Assembly: GCA_943846615.1 (NCBI GenBank)
Contig: OX044354.1
Span: 2,435,001-2,499,000, forward strand
Reading direction: 5' to 3'
Length of the DNA: 64,000 nucleotides
DNA from: an uncultured Amylibacter sp.
GTDB lineage: Bacteria; Pseudomonadota; Alphaproteobacteria; Rhodobacterales; Rhodobacteraceae
Shown in pieces: positions 38,502 to 48,170 of the stretch (its first letter is position 1; the number at the start of each line of letters is the position of its first letter). Position numbers and translations under genes: made by a program. Under the pieces are notes generated by a model, which made no database searches, was not told where the DNA came from, and worked only from the letters and a program-made list of their open reading frames with translations.

Positions 38502-39328
38502 ACGAAGATGCGCTAACACGTATCGCAGATGCGCTAGACCGTTTGGTGCCAGCGCCACTTTCTGCCCCTGATTTTGATGCTTGCGATGCCTTTTTGTGGC
38601 AGACAAATCCCCAAGCGTTGTTGGCTGTTCCCAAGGTATCCAAGATCGATATTGATCTGTTGTTAGGTGTGGATCATCCGCGTGATGTTTTGCGCGCCAA
38701 CACGGAACAGTTTGCCCGTGGGTTGCCTGCGAATAATGCCCTGTTATGGGGCGCGCGTGGAATGGGGAAATCATCTTTGGTAAAAGCTGTGCATGGCGCG
38801 GTTGGCGGTGTGAAGCTGATTGAAATTCAGCGCGAAGATTTGGCATCCATTGGGGCGTTGTTGAACCTGTTACGCGGGGCAAGTCAGCGGTTTTTGTTGT
38901 TTTGTGATGATCTGTCATTTGATGGGGATGATACGGCGTATAAATCCCTTAAGGCGGTTTTGGATGGGGGCGTTGAAGGCCGCCCAGAGAATGTGTTGTT
39001 TTACGCCACATCGAACCGTCGCCATTTGATGCCCCGTGATATGATTGAGAATGAACGCCAAACAGGTGTGAACCCCGCCGAGGCGGTAGAGGAAAAGGTT
39101 TCCCTGTCGGATCGGTTTGGGATTTGGTTGGGCTTTCATGCCTGTGATCAGGATACGTATTTGGCGATTATTCGTGGGTATTGTGATCATTATGGTGTTG
39201 CGATCAGCGATGATGATTTACGCGCCGAAGCGATTGAATGGCAGGCGACGCGTGGCTCGCGTTCGGGGCGCGTGGCGTGGCAGTATTTTGTGGATTTGGC
39301 CGGGCGTGAAGGCGTGCGGTTGGGATGA
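38498..39328 (+). CDS. DUF815-family P-loop ATPase
   Basis: A 276-residue AAA-like ATPase: Walker A LLWGARGMGKSSLVKAV near residue 85, Walker B FLLFCDDLSFDGDD near 130, sensor-like NVLFYATSNRRHLMPRD near 165 and a C-terminal RSGRVAWQYFVDL segment. Its GTG start overlaps the tatC stop. It sits between tatC and the M23/pcm/surE cluster, a placement common in Rhodobacterales; the cellular role of DUF815 proteins is not established. Confidence 0.88.
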   Translation: MNEDALTRIADALDRLVPAPLSAPDFDACDAFLWQTNPQALLAVPKVSKIDIDLLLGVDHPRDVLRANTEQFARGLPANNALLWGARGMGKSSLVKAVHGAVGGVKLIEIQREDLASIGALLNLLRGASQRFLLFCDDLSFDGDDTAYKSLKAVLDGGVEGRPENVLFYATSNRRHLMPRDMIENERQTGVNPAEAVEEKVSLSDRFGIWLGFHACDQDTYLAIIRGYCDHYGVAISDDDLRAEAIEWQATRGSRSGRVAWQYFVDLAGREGVRLG

Positions 39329-39513
39329 TTGATCAATCCAAATTAAAGTTGAATATCAAATTTTTTATCTTTGCTATGGTCGCAATCTGTTTGGCCGTTA
39401 CTGCTGGATATAACCAAGAATTGGCAGTGCAATCAGGATATATTCCGCCCATTGCACTTTGGAATGTATTGCCGTTACCCAATTGCCCAATAGGCTCTAA
39501 CTTTTTCTGCTAA
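39325..39513 (+). CDS. Possible small membrane or secreted protein
   Basis: A 62-residue frame whose ATG overlaps the stop of the DUF815 ATPase gene (ATGA). It has one hydrophobic segment (FFIFAMVAICLAVTAGY, residues ~13-29) that could be an anchor or signal peptide, then a short Pro/Cys-containing end (PNCPIGSNFFC). No family recognised. Coupling to the upstream gene favours real translation. Confidence 0.5.
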   Translation: MIDQSKLKLNIKFFIFAMVAICLAVTAGYNQELAVQSGYIPPIALWNVLPLPNCPIGSNFFC

Positions 39514-39519
39514 TTAGGG

Positions 39520-39558
39520 CAGGCGCTGGCCCGACGCCTGCGGCTTGTCTCGGGCCAG
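39520..39558. terminator. Overlapping hairpins between converging genes
   Basis: CTGGCCCGA (39526-39534) pairs perfectly with TCGGGCCAG (39550-39558); alternatively CAGGCG (39520-39525) pairs with CGCCTG (39535-39540). The two folds exclude each other. The position between converging genes suggests a bidirectional terminator, though no long T-run is present. Confidence 0.5.
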
Positions 39559-39565
39559 TTGTAAT

Positions 39566-40657
39566 TTATAAATACGGCGTTGGATCGACGGCTTCGGTGC
39601 CTTTACGAACTTCGAAGTGGACGAAGGGTGGGGAGCCGCCTGCGACGATGCCGACGGGTTCGCCTTGGTTAACCTTTTGGCCTTTTTTCAGTGCGACGTT
39701 GGTGATGTTTGAATACACCGTGTAGATGTTATCTGGGTGGCGCAAGAGGACGATCGTGGTGTCACCGACGGATTTGGAAATCAGGGCGACTGTGCCAGTT
39801 GACGCGGCTTTGACTGTGGTGCCAATGGCGGCGGAATAATCGATGCCTTCGTTACCGCCCGATTTTTTCGAGAATCCACGCAGAACGGAACCCGCGACGG
39901 GCTTGATCATTTTTGATGGTGTTTTCGCAACTGGGGCAACGGGTTCAGGAGATACGGGTTTTGTCACCGTCGCCGGCACTGGTTTGGGCAGTGGTTTTGT
40001 GGATGTCGCAGGGATCGGCGTTGGGGTGCCTGCACCCGGCGATGTGACCGGCAATGGATCTGCGACATCGGCAGATGTTGGGATCAAAAGGCGTTGACCG
40101 TTGCGTAATGACAGATCGGGGCCAAGGCCGTTCCATGACGCCAGTGCCGTCACAGAAACATTATACAAACGCGCGATAGAGTAGGCAGTTTCGCCGGAGC
40201 GTACCGTGTGGCGCACGGGTTCGTCGCCCTGTTGTACGACGGGCGCTGACGATGGAGCGCTGTCTAATGCAGATGATGCGATGTCCTCGATTGAGCCTGT
40301 GGATGAAAGGGTTACGCCCTTAGGAATTGCCAAGATTTCGCCCTTTTGGACGGGTGCGTCGGCAGATAGGCCATTGTAACGGGCCAAACGATCGGCGGAA
40401 ATCCCCACTCTGTCAGCAACAGAGGAGACTGTGTCGCCTTTACGACCAACCGCAACTTGATAATGGGGGTAGGTGATGACGCCGTTTGCATCCGCAGGTG
40501 GGCGGTCATCGGTTTGGGTGGTTATGGCCGAGGGTGGGCGGTCGATTTTATCGCCTAGTTTGCCCAATGTGAATTCATCGTCACAAGCGGTAAGGGTCAA
40601 GCCAAGTGCGGAGACCGCAAGCGTTGTGCGGGTAAATTTGTTTAATTTCAGTGACAT
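39566..40657 (-). CDS. nlpD: NlpD-like LysM/M23 lipoprotein, catalytically inactive
   Basis: A 363-residue lipoprotein (lipobox LTAC near residue 25) with two LysM modules (around 68-112 and 148-191), a Pro/Thr-rich linker and a LytM/M23 domain. All three histidine sites are changed: GNEGID instead of H-x-G-I-D, YSNIT instead of YxHL, and PFVHFEVR instead of HLHFEV. It should therefore activate amidases rather than cut peptidoglycan, as NlpD and EnvC do. It precedes pcm and surE on the minus strand in transcription order surE-pcm-nlpD, a known cluster order. Confidence 0.9.
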   Translation of the reverse strand: MSLKLNKFTRTTLAVSALGLTLTACDDEFTLGKLGDKIDRPPSAITTQTDDRPPADANGVITYPHYQVAVGRKGDTVSSVADRVGISADRLARYNGLSADAPVQKGEILAIPKGVTLSSTGSIEDIASSALDSAPSSAPVVQQGDEPVRHTVRSGETAYSIARLYNVSVTALASWNGLGPDLSLRNGQRLLIPTSADVADPLPVTSPGAGTPTPIPATSTKPLPKPVPATVTKPVSPEPVAPVAKTPSKMIKPVAGSVLRGFSKKSGGNEGIDYSAAIGTTVKAASTGTVALISKSVGDTTIVLLRHPDNIYTVYSNITNVALKKGQKVNQGEPVGIVAGGSPPFVHFEVRKGTEAVDPTPYL

Positions 40658-40717
40658 GTGCCTGTCCTTTGTGAAAATACTGCCGTCATTACTATTTGGG
40701 AATGATTGATCGGATTA

Positions 40718-41353
40718 TCAAGCAAGCCCTGCGACCAATGGAACGAAGCGAACTTCTTGGAGTTCCTGATAGTCCAAACCGCCGCTGGTTTTTGTTATCT
40801 TTATCAGCGTTTGAACCGTGCTGGATTGCCCCACCGGTAGCACCATAATACCGCCCTCTTTCAATTGAGCCAAGAGGTTAGCTGGTGGGTCTTCGGCGGC
40901 TGCGGTTAAAATGATACGGTCAAAGGGGGCTTGGTTGGGTAAACCAAGTGATCCGTCGCCCGTAATTACCGTGACATTGACCAAGCCGAGGTCGTTTAAG
41001 GTGCGGTTTGCGGTGCGTGCCAATTTGGCGAAACGTTCCACTGTGTAGACGCGGCGCGCAAGTTGCGACAGGACGGCGGCCTGAAAGCCCGTGCCTGTGC
41101 CGATCTCCAGAACCTTGTCGCGCGGGCCTGCGTTTAACGCTTGGGTCATTTTGCCAACGATTGATGGTTGTGACAGAGTTTGGCCCGATGCGATTGGTAG
41201 TGCTGTATCCTCGTAGGCGCGATCTTGGAATGCGCCTGTTGCGAAGGGGTCGCGCGGGATCAGCTCCATCGCGTGCAGGACGCGTTGATCGCTGATGCCT
41301 TTGTTTTTTAGCATCAGCAGATATTGCATCAATGTTTCGGGCGAGGGGCTCAT
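40718..41353 (-). CDS. pcm: Protein-L-isoaspartate O-methyltransferase
   Basis: Repairs isoaspartyl residues in damaged proteins using S-adenosylmethionine. The 211-residue protein has the SAM site [19 protein letters not shown] near residue 80, [19 protein letters not shown] before it, and [21 protein letters not shown] at 41353 overlaps the surE stop (ATGA); a longer frame from 41404 lies inside surE. Confidence 0.95.
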   Translation of the reverse strand: MSPSPETLMQYLLMLKNKGISDQRVLHAMELIPRDPFATGAFQDRAYEDTALPIASGQTLSQPSIVGKMTQALNAGPRDKVLEIGTGTGFQAAVLSQLARRVYTVERFAKLARTANRTLNDLGLVNVTVITGDGSLGLPNQAPFDRIILTAAAEDPPANLLAQLKEGGIMVLPVGQSSTVQTLIKITKTSGGLDYQELQEVRFVPLVAGLA

Positions 41354-42114
41354 GGGCGTTGCAGCTGTTGCAGGATCGTTTGATCGGTCAGGTCTGTGGT
41401 ACATGGGGTGATTGCGATTTGATTGTTGATATTTGCGTGGATGTCGGTGCCGACGCCTGTGTCGCGTTGTTGTTGCGGGGTGCCTTTGATGAAGAGTTCG
41501 CCATCAATATGTTTAGTGGTGAATGGTGCGCCTGGGCGGAATCCCTGTGTGGTGAATTGGGTGCCTGCGACGTCTGTGCCCAAACAGGGCGGGAAGTTGA
41601 CGTTGTAGTGGATGCGGGTGGTGTTGTGCAGCCACAGATCACGATCGAGAATGGTTTGGATGGTTTGCAGGCCGTGGGCGCGTGCGGCGCTGAATGTATC
41701 GTGGCCGTCCAGTTTGGGGCCATAGAATTGAGATAGTGCGATGCCGTTAATACCCTGAAGCGCCGCTTCGAGTGTTGCGCCCACCGTGCCAGAGTAGAAA
41801 GTGTTTTGGCCCGCGTTATTGCCGCGATTGACGCCAGAGAGGACGAGATCGGGTTTAGAGCCTTGAAATGTTTCCTCGAATATACCGACGATCACGCAAT
41901 CGGCGGGTGTGCCGTGTAGGGCCCAGTGTTGGGCATCGTGTTTTTCGAGTTTGACCGGCCCCATGTAAGTGATCGCGTGACCGACGCCTGATTGTTCATA
42001 TGCAGGGGCGACGGTGTGGATATTTTCAGCGTCCGTCAGCCCAAGCGCGATGTCGTAAAGCACGGATAGCCCCGGTGCGTCGATGCCATCGTCGTTGGTG
42101 ATTAGGATTTTCAT
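41350..42114 (-). CDS. surE: 5'/3'-nucleotidase SurE
   Basis: Metal-dependent nucleoside-monophosphate phosphatase linked to stationary-phase survival. The 254-residue protein starts [15 protein letters not shown] with the metal-binding DD, and shows [23 protein letters not shown] near residue 88. The reading frame continues upstream to 42381 but that extension crosses the dispersed repeat and has no family similarity, so 42114 is the start. The stop overlaps pcm. Confidence 0.95.
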   Translation of the reverse strand: MKILITNDDGIDAPGLSVLYDIALGLTDAENIHTVAPAYEQSGVGHAITYMGPVKLEKHDAQHWALHGTPADCVIVGIFEETFQGSKPDLVLSGVNRGNNAGQNTFYSGTVGATLEAALQGINGIALSQFYGPKLDGHDTFSAARAHGLQTIQTILDRDLWLHNTTRIHYNVNFPPCLGTDVAGTQFTTQGFRPGAPFTTKHIDGELFIKGTPQQQRDTGVGTDIHANINNQIAITPCTTDLTDQTILQQLQRP

Positions 42115-42213
42115 AACCGCGTGTCCCGATTTGTTTGTGGTAGAGTTAGCGTATCGGGGACTCTGTGGAAAGAGTCTGTGTGAATTAAATGGCGATGGGG
42201 TGATTGGGTTACG

Positions 42214-42357
42214 GTTTGTTAAACGATCGGCGCATGATTGTTGGCGTTCAGATGCTTGGCCAGCATAAAGTGGCGAACATTGGCGTTTGGACGTCTTCCC
42301 TCGGCTCTCGGGTATTTTGCAAATACCCTGCCGCTGACAGGCCAACCATGCGCGGCT
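42214..42357. repeat. Dispersed palindromic element, copy B
   Basis: Imperfect inverted repeat: GCGCATGATTGTTGGC near 42231 faces GCCAACCATGCGCGG at 42341-42355. The middle contains ATAAAGTGGC, shared with copy A (44912-45059). It also holds an insertion with a perfect hairpin, GGGTATTT (42310-42317) with AAATACCC (42321-42328). It ends a few bases from the stop of the Sel1 gene and fills most of the gap before surE. Confidence 0.6.
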
Positions 42358-42361
42358 TGGT

Positions 42362-43357
42362 TTATTCCTTATACGGCACAATGCGGCTGATGAAATTTTC
42401 GCGGGCGGCGTTGTAGGCGGGAAGGGTTTGTTGGATCAAGGTTTCAAAGTAACCGTTGTAGGCATAATCCTCGATTGAGCGTGCAGAGACGTGACCGTTT
42501 TTTTGGCGTATGAATTGTTCCAAGCCTTTGCTTTGGTCTGTTTTTTCCATGCCGCGATCATAGGCGAGTTGTAGGACGCGCCATGCCATGCCCGGGTTGT
42601 CGCCAGCGAAATGACCAGCTACATGCACCATTGCGGGGTTGTTGCGTTGTTTGGCAGCTTGGACGATTAAGGCCATGCCCGCGTCTGGATCGGCGGGGCC
42701 AAAGCGGCCTTCGGCGTAGAGTTCACCGACGGTTTTTTGGGCCTCTGGATGATCAAGGAAAGCGGCGTATTCGGCGTAGTAGAAGGATTGTTCGAAGTCT
42801 TTTTTAACACCGTTGCCAGCGAAATAGGACTGGGCAAGGTACCATGCGGAGAGGGCGTGACCCTCTTGGACGCCACGTTTGAACCACAATATGATGTCGC
42901 CTTTGGGGGCGATTTTACCTTGGCTGTCGACGAAGGCCAAAACGATGTTGGTGGCGGGTTTTTGCGATGTTGGGCCTGTGTAGGTTTCTTCGAAGAGTTT
43001 CGTTGCCTCGCGCAAGCGGGCTGTTTTTTCGGTTTCGGTTTCATCGCCAGAAAAATGCAGGAAAAATTCCGACAATAGCCCCGCAAGGTAGGTGCCCGAT
43101 GCGGTATCGCCCGCCGCGTAGGCATCGCGTAGCAATTGTTTTGCGCGATTTCGGTCTGTTGGGATGCCGAGTCCCGTGTACAGCATATTGGCGTAGTAGC
43201 GGATGGCGGTTGGATCACCTGCGTTTACGGGGGCGAGGAATTCCTGTTCGGCGGCTTTGTAGTTTTCGGCGTTGTAGAATTCGATGCCACGTTGCGTGTC
43301 CGCCGTGGCGGTGGTGGCGGTGAAAAATAGTACGGCGAGTGTGAGTAAGTTGCGCAT
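42362..43357 (-). CDS. Secreted Sel1-repeat protein
   Basis: A 331-residue protein with a signal peptide (MRNLLTLAVLFFTATTATA) and several Sel1-like helix pairs, for example QRGIEFYNAENYKAAEQEF, IRYYANMLYTGLGIPTDRNR, AWYLAQSYFAGNGVKKDFEQ and KTVGELYAEGRFGPADPDAG. Sel1 repeats bind proteins or peptidoglycan-associated partners; the role here is unknown. It lies between serS and surE on the same strand but across the repeat element. Confidence 0.88.
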   Translation of the reverse strand: MRNLLTLAVLFFTATTATADTQRGIEFYNAENYKAAEQEFLAPVNAGDPTAIRYYANMLYTGLGIPTDRNRAKQLLRDAYAAGDTASGTYLAGLLSEFFLHFSGDETETEKTARLREATKLFEETYTGPTSQKPATNIVLAFVDSQGKIAPKGDIILWFKRGVQEGHALSAWYLAQSYFAGNGVKKDFEQSFYYAEYAAFLDHPEAQKTVGELYAEGRFGPADPDAGMALIVQAAKQRNNPAMVHVAGHFAGDNPGMAWRVLQLAYDRGMEKTDQSKGLEQFIRQKNGHVSARSIEDYAYNGYFETLIQQTLPAYNAARENFISRIVPYKE

Positions 43358-43450
43358 GTGTGTCCCCTGTTTGTTGGTAGGTTAACATGGTGTTGGCGGT
43401 TCGGCAGTAGTATTTTTGTGTAAGTTATGTGATTTATTTGCAGATTTTAC

Positions 43451-43487
43451 AGAAAAAGGGCCAATATGCGGTGCATATTGGCCCTTT
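43451..43487 (-). terminator. Rho-independent terminator of serS
   Basis: Fifteen-base perfect stem: AAAGGGCCAATATGC (43455-43469) and GCATATTGGCCCTTT (43473-43487), loop of 3. Read on the minus strand it ends in TTTTT, 25 bases after the serS stop. Confidence 0.88.
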
Positions 43488-43511
43488 GGATATTTAGGCA
43501 AGAAAAAGGTG

Positions 43512-44804
43512 TTATCCCAGTGAACCATCCGCATTAATCTTCGTTTTGCCGCCCATGTAGCCGTGCAAGACGTCTGGTAGGTTCACAGAACCATCGGCCT
43601 GTTGGCCGTTTTCAAGTACAGCGATGAGGCAACGACCGACCGCCAGTCCTGAACCGTTCAAAGTGTGCAGGAATTCGGGTTTCTTTTCGCCTGTGCGTTT
43701 GAAACGCGCGTTCATGCGCCGCGATTGGAAATCGCCGCATGTGGAACAAGAGCTGATCTCGCGGTAGGTGTTTTGGCCTGGCAACCAGACCTCGATATCA
43801 TTGGTGCGGCGTGCGCCGAAGCCCATGTCGCCTGTGCAGAGTTTGACGGTGCGATAGGCAAGGCCGAGGCGTTCCAAGATGTCTTGGGCGCAGTTTGTCA
43901 TGCGATCCAATTCTGCATCGCTGTTTTCGGGTTTGACGACGGAGACCATTTCGACCTTTTCGAATTGGTGTTGGCGTAGCATGCCAGATGTATCGCGACC
44001 TGCTGAGCCTGCTTCGGAACGGAAGCAAAGTGAGTGGGCGACGTAGCGGCGGGGGAGGTAATCCTCGTCCAATGTGTGGCCTGCAACGATGTTTGTGAGT
44101 GTTACCTCGGATGTTGGGATCAGCCACCAGCCGTTTGTTGTTTGGTAGCTGTCCTCTGAAAATTTTGGCAATTGGCCTGTGCCGAGCATCGCGCTGTCGC
44201 GGACCATGACGGGGCCGTTGACCTCTGTTAATCCATTTTCAGAAGTGTGTGTGTCCAACATGAATTGCGCCAATGCGCGGTGCACGCGGGCGATTGCGCC
44301 AGACAGGATTACGAAGCGCGAGCCAGAGAGTTTGGCGGCGGTTTCGAAATCCATGCCGCGTGTGACGGATTTGATTTCGAAATGTTCCACAGCGTCGAAA
44401 TCCAATGTGGGTGGTGTGCCCCATTTGTGAATTTCCACATTATCGTTTTCATCAGCACCATCGGGGACGTCAGCATAGGGCAGGTTTGGGATGGTCAGCA
44501 ATAAATCGTTAAGCTTGGCATCCATGTCCTTTGCTTCTTCTTCGAGCGCGGCGACTTCGGCCTTTTTATCGGACACGAGGGCACGGAGGCGTTCGAATTC
44601 AGCCTCGTCCCCTGATGCTTTGGCGGCGCCGACCTGTTTTGAGGCGGCGTTACGATCGGCAAGGGCGGCTTCGGCGGCGGTGATTTTTGCGCGGCGTTCG
44701 GTGTCGATTGCCAGAATGGATGGAGAGATCGGGTCAAGGCCGCGGCGCGCCAAAGCGGCGTCAAAATCGGTGGGGTTTTCGCGAATTGCGCGGATATCAT
44801 GCAT
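43512..44804 (-). CDS. serS: Serine--tRNA ligase
   Basis: Charges tRNA-Ser. The 430-residue class II synthetase has the N-terminal coiled-coil arm (residues ~25-105, rich in Ala/Glu/Lys), motif 2 [25 protein letters not shown] near 260-285 and motif 3 [16 protein letters not shown] near 385. ATG at 44804 has GAGG 6 bases upstream; a frame from 44867 adds 21 unconserved residues. A strong terminator follows. Confidence 0.97.
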   Translation of the reverse strand: MHDIRAIRENPTDFDAALARRGLDPISPSILAIDTERRAKITAAEAALADRNAASKQVGAAKASGDEAEFERLRALVSDKKAEVAALEEEAKDMDAKLNDLLLTIPNLPYADVPDGADENDNVEIHKWGTPPTLDFDAVEHFEIKSVTRGMDFETAAKLSGSRFVILSGAIARVHRALAQFMLDTHTSENGLTEVNGPVMVRDSAMLGTGQLPKFSEDSYQTTNGWWLIPTSEVTLTNIVAGHTLDEDYLPRRYVAHSLCFRSEAGSAGRDTSGMLRQHQFEKVEMVSVVKPENSDAELDRMTNCAQDILERLGLAYRTVKLCTGDMGFGARRTNDIEVWLPGQNTYREISSCSTCGDFQSRRMNARFKRTGEKKPEFLHTLNGSGLAVGRCLIAVLENGQQADGSVNLPDVLHGYMGGKTKINADGSLG

Positions 44805-44911
44805 GAGGAACCTCTTTTGTCTCTTTGGGGCGTTATGCACGAAATATTGAGGGAGGTTAAGAGGCAAAACTTATGAGGGAATTATTTCATGAAACGCCCG
44901 CACGGAGCAAA

Positions 44912-45059
44912 GGCCGCAGGCCGCCGCGCATCGTTGGCCCGTCCCATGGGCAAACGATTTGGTGCGGTTGTCCGCAACCGATATGTGTTTGACACTTGGC
45001 GGGGATAAAGTGGCCAGCAAGAGTGTTGTTTCGTTTTCCCACGGGCCAACGATGCGCGG
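44912..45059. repeat. Dispersed palindromic element, copy A
   Basis: A perfect 19-bp inverted repeat, CCGCGCATCGTTGGCCCGT (44924-44942) and its complement at 45041-45059, encloses ~100 bases. Arms continue with GGGCAAACGA (44948-44957) against TCGTTTTCCC (45031-45040). An inner hairpin CGGTTG-tccg-CAACCG lies near 44970. The whole stretch aligns, reversed, with copy C at 51031-51179. It lies between serS and yajC. Confidence 0.7.
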
Positions 45060-45184
45060 CAGTGTTTATCAATAATCTGTCAGGTATGGTTGGTTGTCCT
45101 TGCCAAGTATTCGGGTTGCGGGTAGGTATCGGTTCAGTGAATTTTTCGGGCAGCTTTTGGCCCCTTAACAGTGAGGAATATGGT

Positions 45185-45508
45185 ATGTTTGCAACTCCTG
45201 CGTATGCACAGGCAGCTGGTGGTGGTTTAGGTGGTGGATTGGCTGGCATGATGCCGCTGATTTTGATTTTTGGTATCATGTATTTCCTAATGATCCGCCC
45301 ACAACAAAAGAAGATTAAACAGCACCAAGCAATGGTTGCGGCGTTGCGCAAGGGCGACCAAGTTGTGACCGCTGGTGGTTTGATCGGCAAAGTGACCAAA
45401 GTTGGCGCGGAAAACGATATTGAAGTTGAAATCGCATCTGGTGTGAAAGTGAAAGTTGTTCAGCACACAATCAGCCAAGTTTTGAACAAAACTGAGCCTG
45501 CTAAGTAA
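45185..45508 (+). CDS. yajC: Preprotein translocase subunit YajC
   Basis: Small inner-membrane partner of SecDF. The 107-residue protein has one helix (MMPLILIFGIMYFLMIRPQQKKIK) followed by the cytoplasmic domain ALRKGDQVVTAGGLIGKVTKV. ATG at 45185 has AGGA 7 bases before it; a frame from 44996 runs back into the repeat element and is not credible. secD follows after 21 bases. Confidence 0.95.
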   Translation: MFATPAYAQAAGGGLGGGLAGMMPLILIFGIMYFLMIRPQQKKIKQHQAMVAALRKGDQVVTAGGLIGKVTKVGAENDIEVEIASGVKVKVVQHTISQVLNKTEPAK

Positions 45509-45529
45509 GCCCAAAATAGGTATCTGCAA

Positions 45530-47191
45530 ATGTTGCAATTCTCGTTGACCAAGAAGATCATGATCTGGAGCGTTGTTGTTCTGGGTTTTCTATTCGCCAT
45601 GCCCAATGGGTTTTACAGCCGCGTTGAGGCCGTGAATGACGCCAAGATGGCGATTGTCGATGGTGATAGCAGTGCAGATACCGCAGCGGCCGCCGCGAAT
45701 TGGCCGTCATTCCTGCCTAGCAGTTTGGTGAACCTTGGGTTGGATTTGCGCGGTGGTGCGCATTTGCTGGCCCGTGTGAAGGTTGATCAGGTTTACGAAG
45801 GGCGGATGGATAATTATTGGCCCGAGGTGCGTGATGCGTTGCGCGTCGAGCGTGAGACCGTTGGCACCATTCGACGCCAAGACAGTTTGGGTGATGAGTT
45901 ACGTGTACGTATTTCTGAACCATCCCAAATGGCGCGTGCATTGGAAGTTGTGAATGCATTGGCGCGCCCAGTTGTGAGCCTGTCTGGTGCGGGATCGAAC
46001 GATATTGAAGTGACTGCCGATGGTGATGTTTTGGTGGTGAAATTGTCCGAGGCGGAACGCATTGCCACGGACACGCGCACCATGGAGCAATCGTTAGAAA
46101 TTATTCGCCGTCGTGTTGATGAAGCAGGGACGCGTGAGCCAACAATTCAACGCCAAGGTTCGGATCGTGTTTTAATCCAAGTGCCCGGCATTGGGTCGGC
46201 TGAGGAATTAAAGGGCATTATTGGTAAGACGGCGAAATTGACGTTTCACAGCGTTGTTACGCGGACGAATGATGAAAACACAGTGTTGCGTTCGCGACAG
46301 GTTTTATATCCATCACAGGATGAACCGGGTACTTACTATGTTTTGGAAAAGACGCCTGTGATTACCGGTGAACATTTGACGGATGCACAGCCTGCATTCG
46401 ATCAAAACAATCGCCCAGCGGTGAATTTCAGATTGAATACATCGGGTGCGCGGATTTTCGGTAAATATACGGCGGAAAACATTGGTAATCCGTTTGCGAT
46501 CGTTTTGGACCAAGAGGTGGTTTCAGCACCGACAATCCAAAGCCACATCCCAGGTGGATCTGGTATTATTACGGGGCAGTTCACGGTTGAAAGTACGACA
46601 TTGATGTCGATCCAGTTGCGTGCGGGTGCGTTGCCCGCGGAATTGGAATATCTACAAGAGAGTACGGTTGGCCCAGATATGGGGCAGGACAGTATTGATG
46701 CGGGTACATTGGCCTGTATCGTCGCGTTTATTGCAGTGTTGGTGTTTATGGTGCTGAGTTATGGGCTGTTCGGGTTGTTCGCAAATATTGCGTTGATCGT
46801 GAACGTCGCGTTGATTTTCGCATTGCTTAGCATCATCGGTGCGACGTTGACCTTGCCCGGTATTGCGGGGATTGTTTTGACCATCGGTATGGCGGTGGAT
46901 GCCAATGTGTTGGTGTTTGAACGTATTCGCGAAGAATTAAAGAAGGCGAAGTCGGCGCGCAAAGCGATTGAGTTGGGTTATGAACGTGCGTTTAGTGCGA
47001 TTATTGATGCCAACATTACCACGCTGATTGCCGCTGTGATCCTGTTGGTGTTTGGTTCGGGGCCTGTGAAGGGGTTCGCGATTACGCTGGGGATTGGTAT
47101 TATTACGTCTGTGTTTACAGCCATCTGGGTGACACGTTTGTTGATTTCGATTTGGTTCGAACGCAAGCGCCCCAAAACAATCGAAGTATAG
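45530..47191 (+). CDS. secD: Protein translocase subunit SecD
   Basis: Uses the proton gradient to pull secreted proteins through SecYEG. The 553-residue protein has the first helix, the large periplasmic domain beginning LGLDLRGGAHLLARV, and a five-helix C-terminal RND-type bundle with AGIVLTIGMAVDANVLVFERI near residue 455. Separate secD and secF genes, as in most alphaproteobacteria. Confidence 0.96.
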   Translation: MLQFSLTKKIMIWSVVVLGFLFAMPNGFYSRVEAVNDAKMAIVDGDSSADTAAAAANWPSFLPSSLVNLGLDLRGGAHLLARVKVDQVYEGRMDNYWPEVRDALRVERETVGTIRRQDSLGDELRVRISEPSQMARALEVVNALARPVVSLSGAGSNDIEVTADGDVLVVKLSEAERIATDTRTMEQSLEIIRRRVDEAGTREPTIQRQGSDRVLIQVPGIGSAEELKGIIGKTAKLTFHSVVTRTNDENTVLRSRQVLYPSQDEPGTYYVLEKTPVITGEHLTDAQPAFDQNNRPAVNFRLNTSGARIFGKYTAENIGNPFAIVLDQEVVSAPTIQSHIPGGSGIITGQFTVESTTLMSIQLRAGALPAELEYLQESTVGPDMGQDSIDAGTLACIVAFIAVLVFMVLSYGLFGLFANIALIVNVALIFALLSIIGATLTLPGIAGIVLTIGMAVDANVLVFERIREELKKAKSARKAIELGYERAFSAIIDANITTLIAAVILLVFGSGPVKGFAITLGIGIITSVFTAIWVTRLLISIWFERKRPKTIEV

Positions 47192-47201
47192 GAGCGATAC
47201 A

Positions 47202-48170
47202 ATGCGTTTAAAACTGGTTCCTTCTGAAACGAAGATTGATTTTTTCAGCCTAGCAAAGGTGACATTTGGCGCGTCGATAGTGACGATGATTTTGTCGGTG
47301 TTTTTGTTCTTCTCTGCGGGGTTGAATTTGGGTATCGATTTTAAGGGTGGCACGACGATCCGTACGGATTCATCAGCGCCCGTTGATGTGGCCAAGTACC
47401 GCGCGGCGTTGGCGGCGTTGAATTTGGGTGATGTGTCTGTGACACAGATTAGCGATGTTGCGAAGTCCGATTTGAATGCGGCGCAAATTCGCTTCGAGGC
47501 GCAAGATGGCGAAGAAGCGGCATCTGTGGCAGTTGTGAAATCTGTCAAGGATGCGTTGCTGGCGGTTGATCCCGCGATGACATTCCCACAAACTGAGAGT
47601 GTTGGCCCAGAGGTTTCCGGCGAGTTGGTGCAATCCGCGATCATTGCGGTTGTGGCGGCGATTTCGGCGGTGTTGTTTTACATCTGGTTGCGGTTTGAGT
47701 GGCAGTTTTCCGTGGGTGCGATTGCGGCCTTGGTGCATGATGTGACCTTAACCATTGGTGTTTTCAGCCTGTTACAAATCAAGTTTGATTTGGCGATTAT
47801 TGCGGCGTTGTTGACGATTGTTGGGTATTCATTGAACGATACCGTGGTTGTGTTTGACCGCGTGCGTGAGAACCTGCGTAAATATAAGAAAAAGGATCTG
47901 AAGGATCTGTTGAATATGTCGATCAATGAGACGCTGTCGCGTACCGTGATGACATCTGTGACGACGTTAATCGCGCTGATCAGCCTGTTTGTTTTGGGTG
48001 GTGATGTGATCCGCGGATTCGTGTTTGCGATGATTTGGGGCGTTATCGTCGGGACATATTCATCCGTGTTTGTGGCATCCGCAATCCTGTTGCGATTGGG
48101 CGTTAAGCGTGATTGGGACAAGGTCAATGACGGCAAAGCGGGAACGCAGTTTGCTGGCATCGACGCGTGA
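47202..48170 (+). CDS. secF: Protein translocase subunit SecF
   Basis: Partner of SecD in late-stage protein export. The 322-residue, six-helix protein has LGIDFKGGTTIRT near residue 43 and the conserved LTIVGYSLNDTVVVFDRVREN near 205. GGAGCGATAC precedes the ATG. The stop overlaps the TSUP gene (GTGATC), coupling an unrelated exporter to this operon. Confidence 0.96.
   Translation: MRLKLVPSETKIDFFSLAKVTFGASIVTMILSVFLFFSAGLNLGIDFKGGTTIRTDSSAPVDVAKYRAALAALNLGDVSVTQISDVAKSDLNAAQIRFEAQDGEEAASVAVVKSVKDALLAVDPAMTFPQTESVGPEVSGELVQSAIIAVVAAISAVLFYIWLRFEWQFSVGAIAALVHDVTLTIGVFSLLQIKFDLAIIAALLTIVGYSLNDTVVVFDRVRENLRKYKKKDLKDLLNMSINETLSRTVMTSVTTLIALISLFVLGGDVIRGFVFAMIWGVIVGTYSSVFVASAILLRLGVKRDWDKVNDGKAGTQFAGIDA

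Noticed and set aside
41350..42381. An N-terminally extended SurE
   Set aside because: The extra 89 residues cross repeat copy B and have no family similarity; SurE begins [10 protein letters not shown].
44889..45008. A 39-codon frame (MKRPHGAKAAGRR...) with basic residues
   Set aside because: It lies almost entirely within repeat copy A; the aligned copy C does not keep an open frame, so the frame is explained by the repeat.
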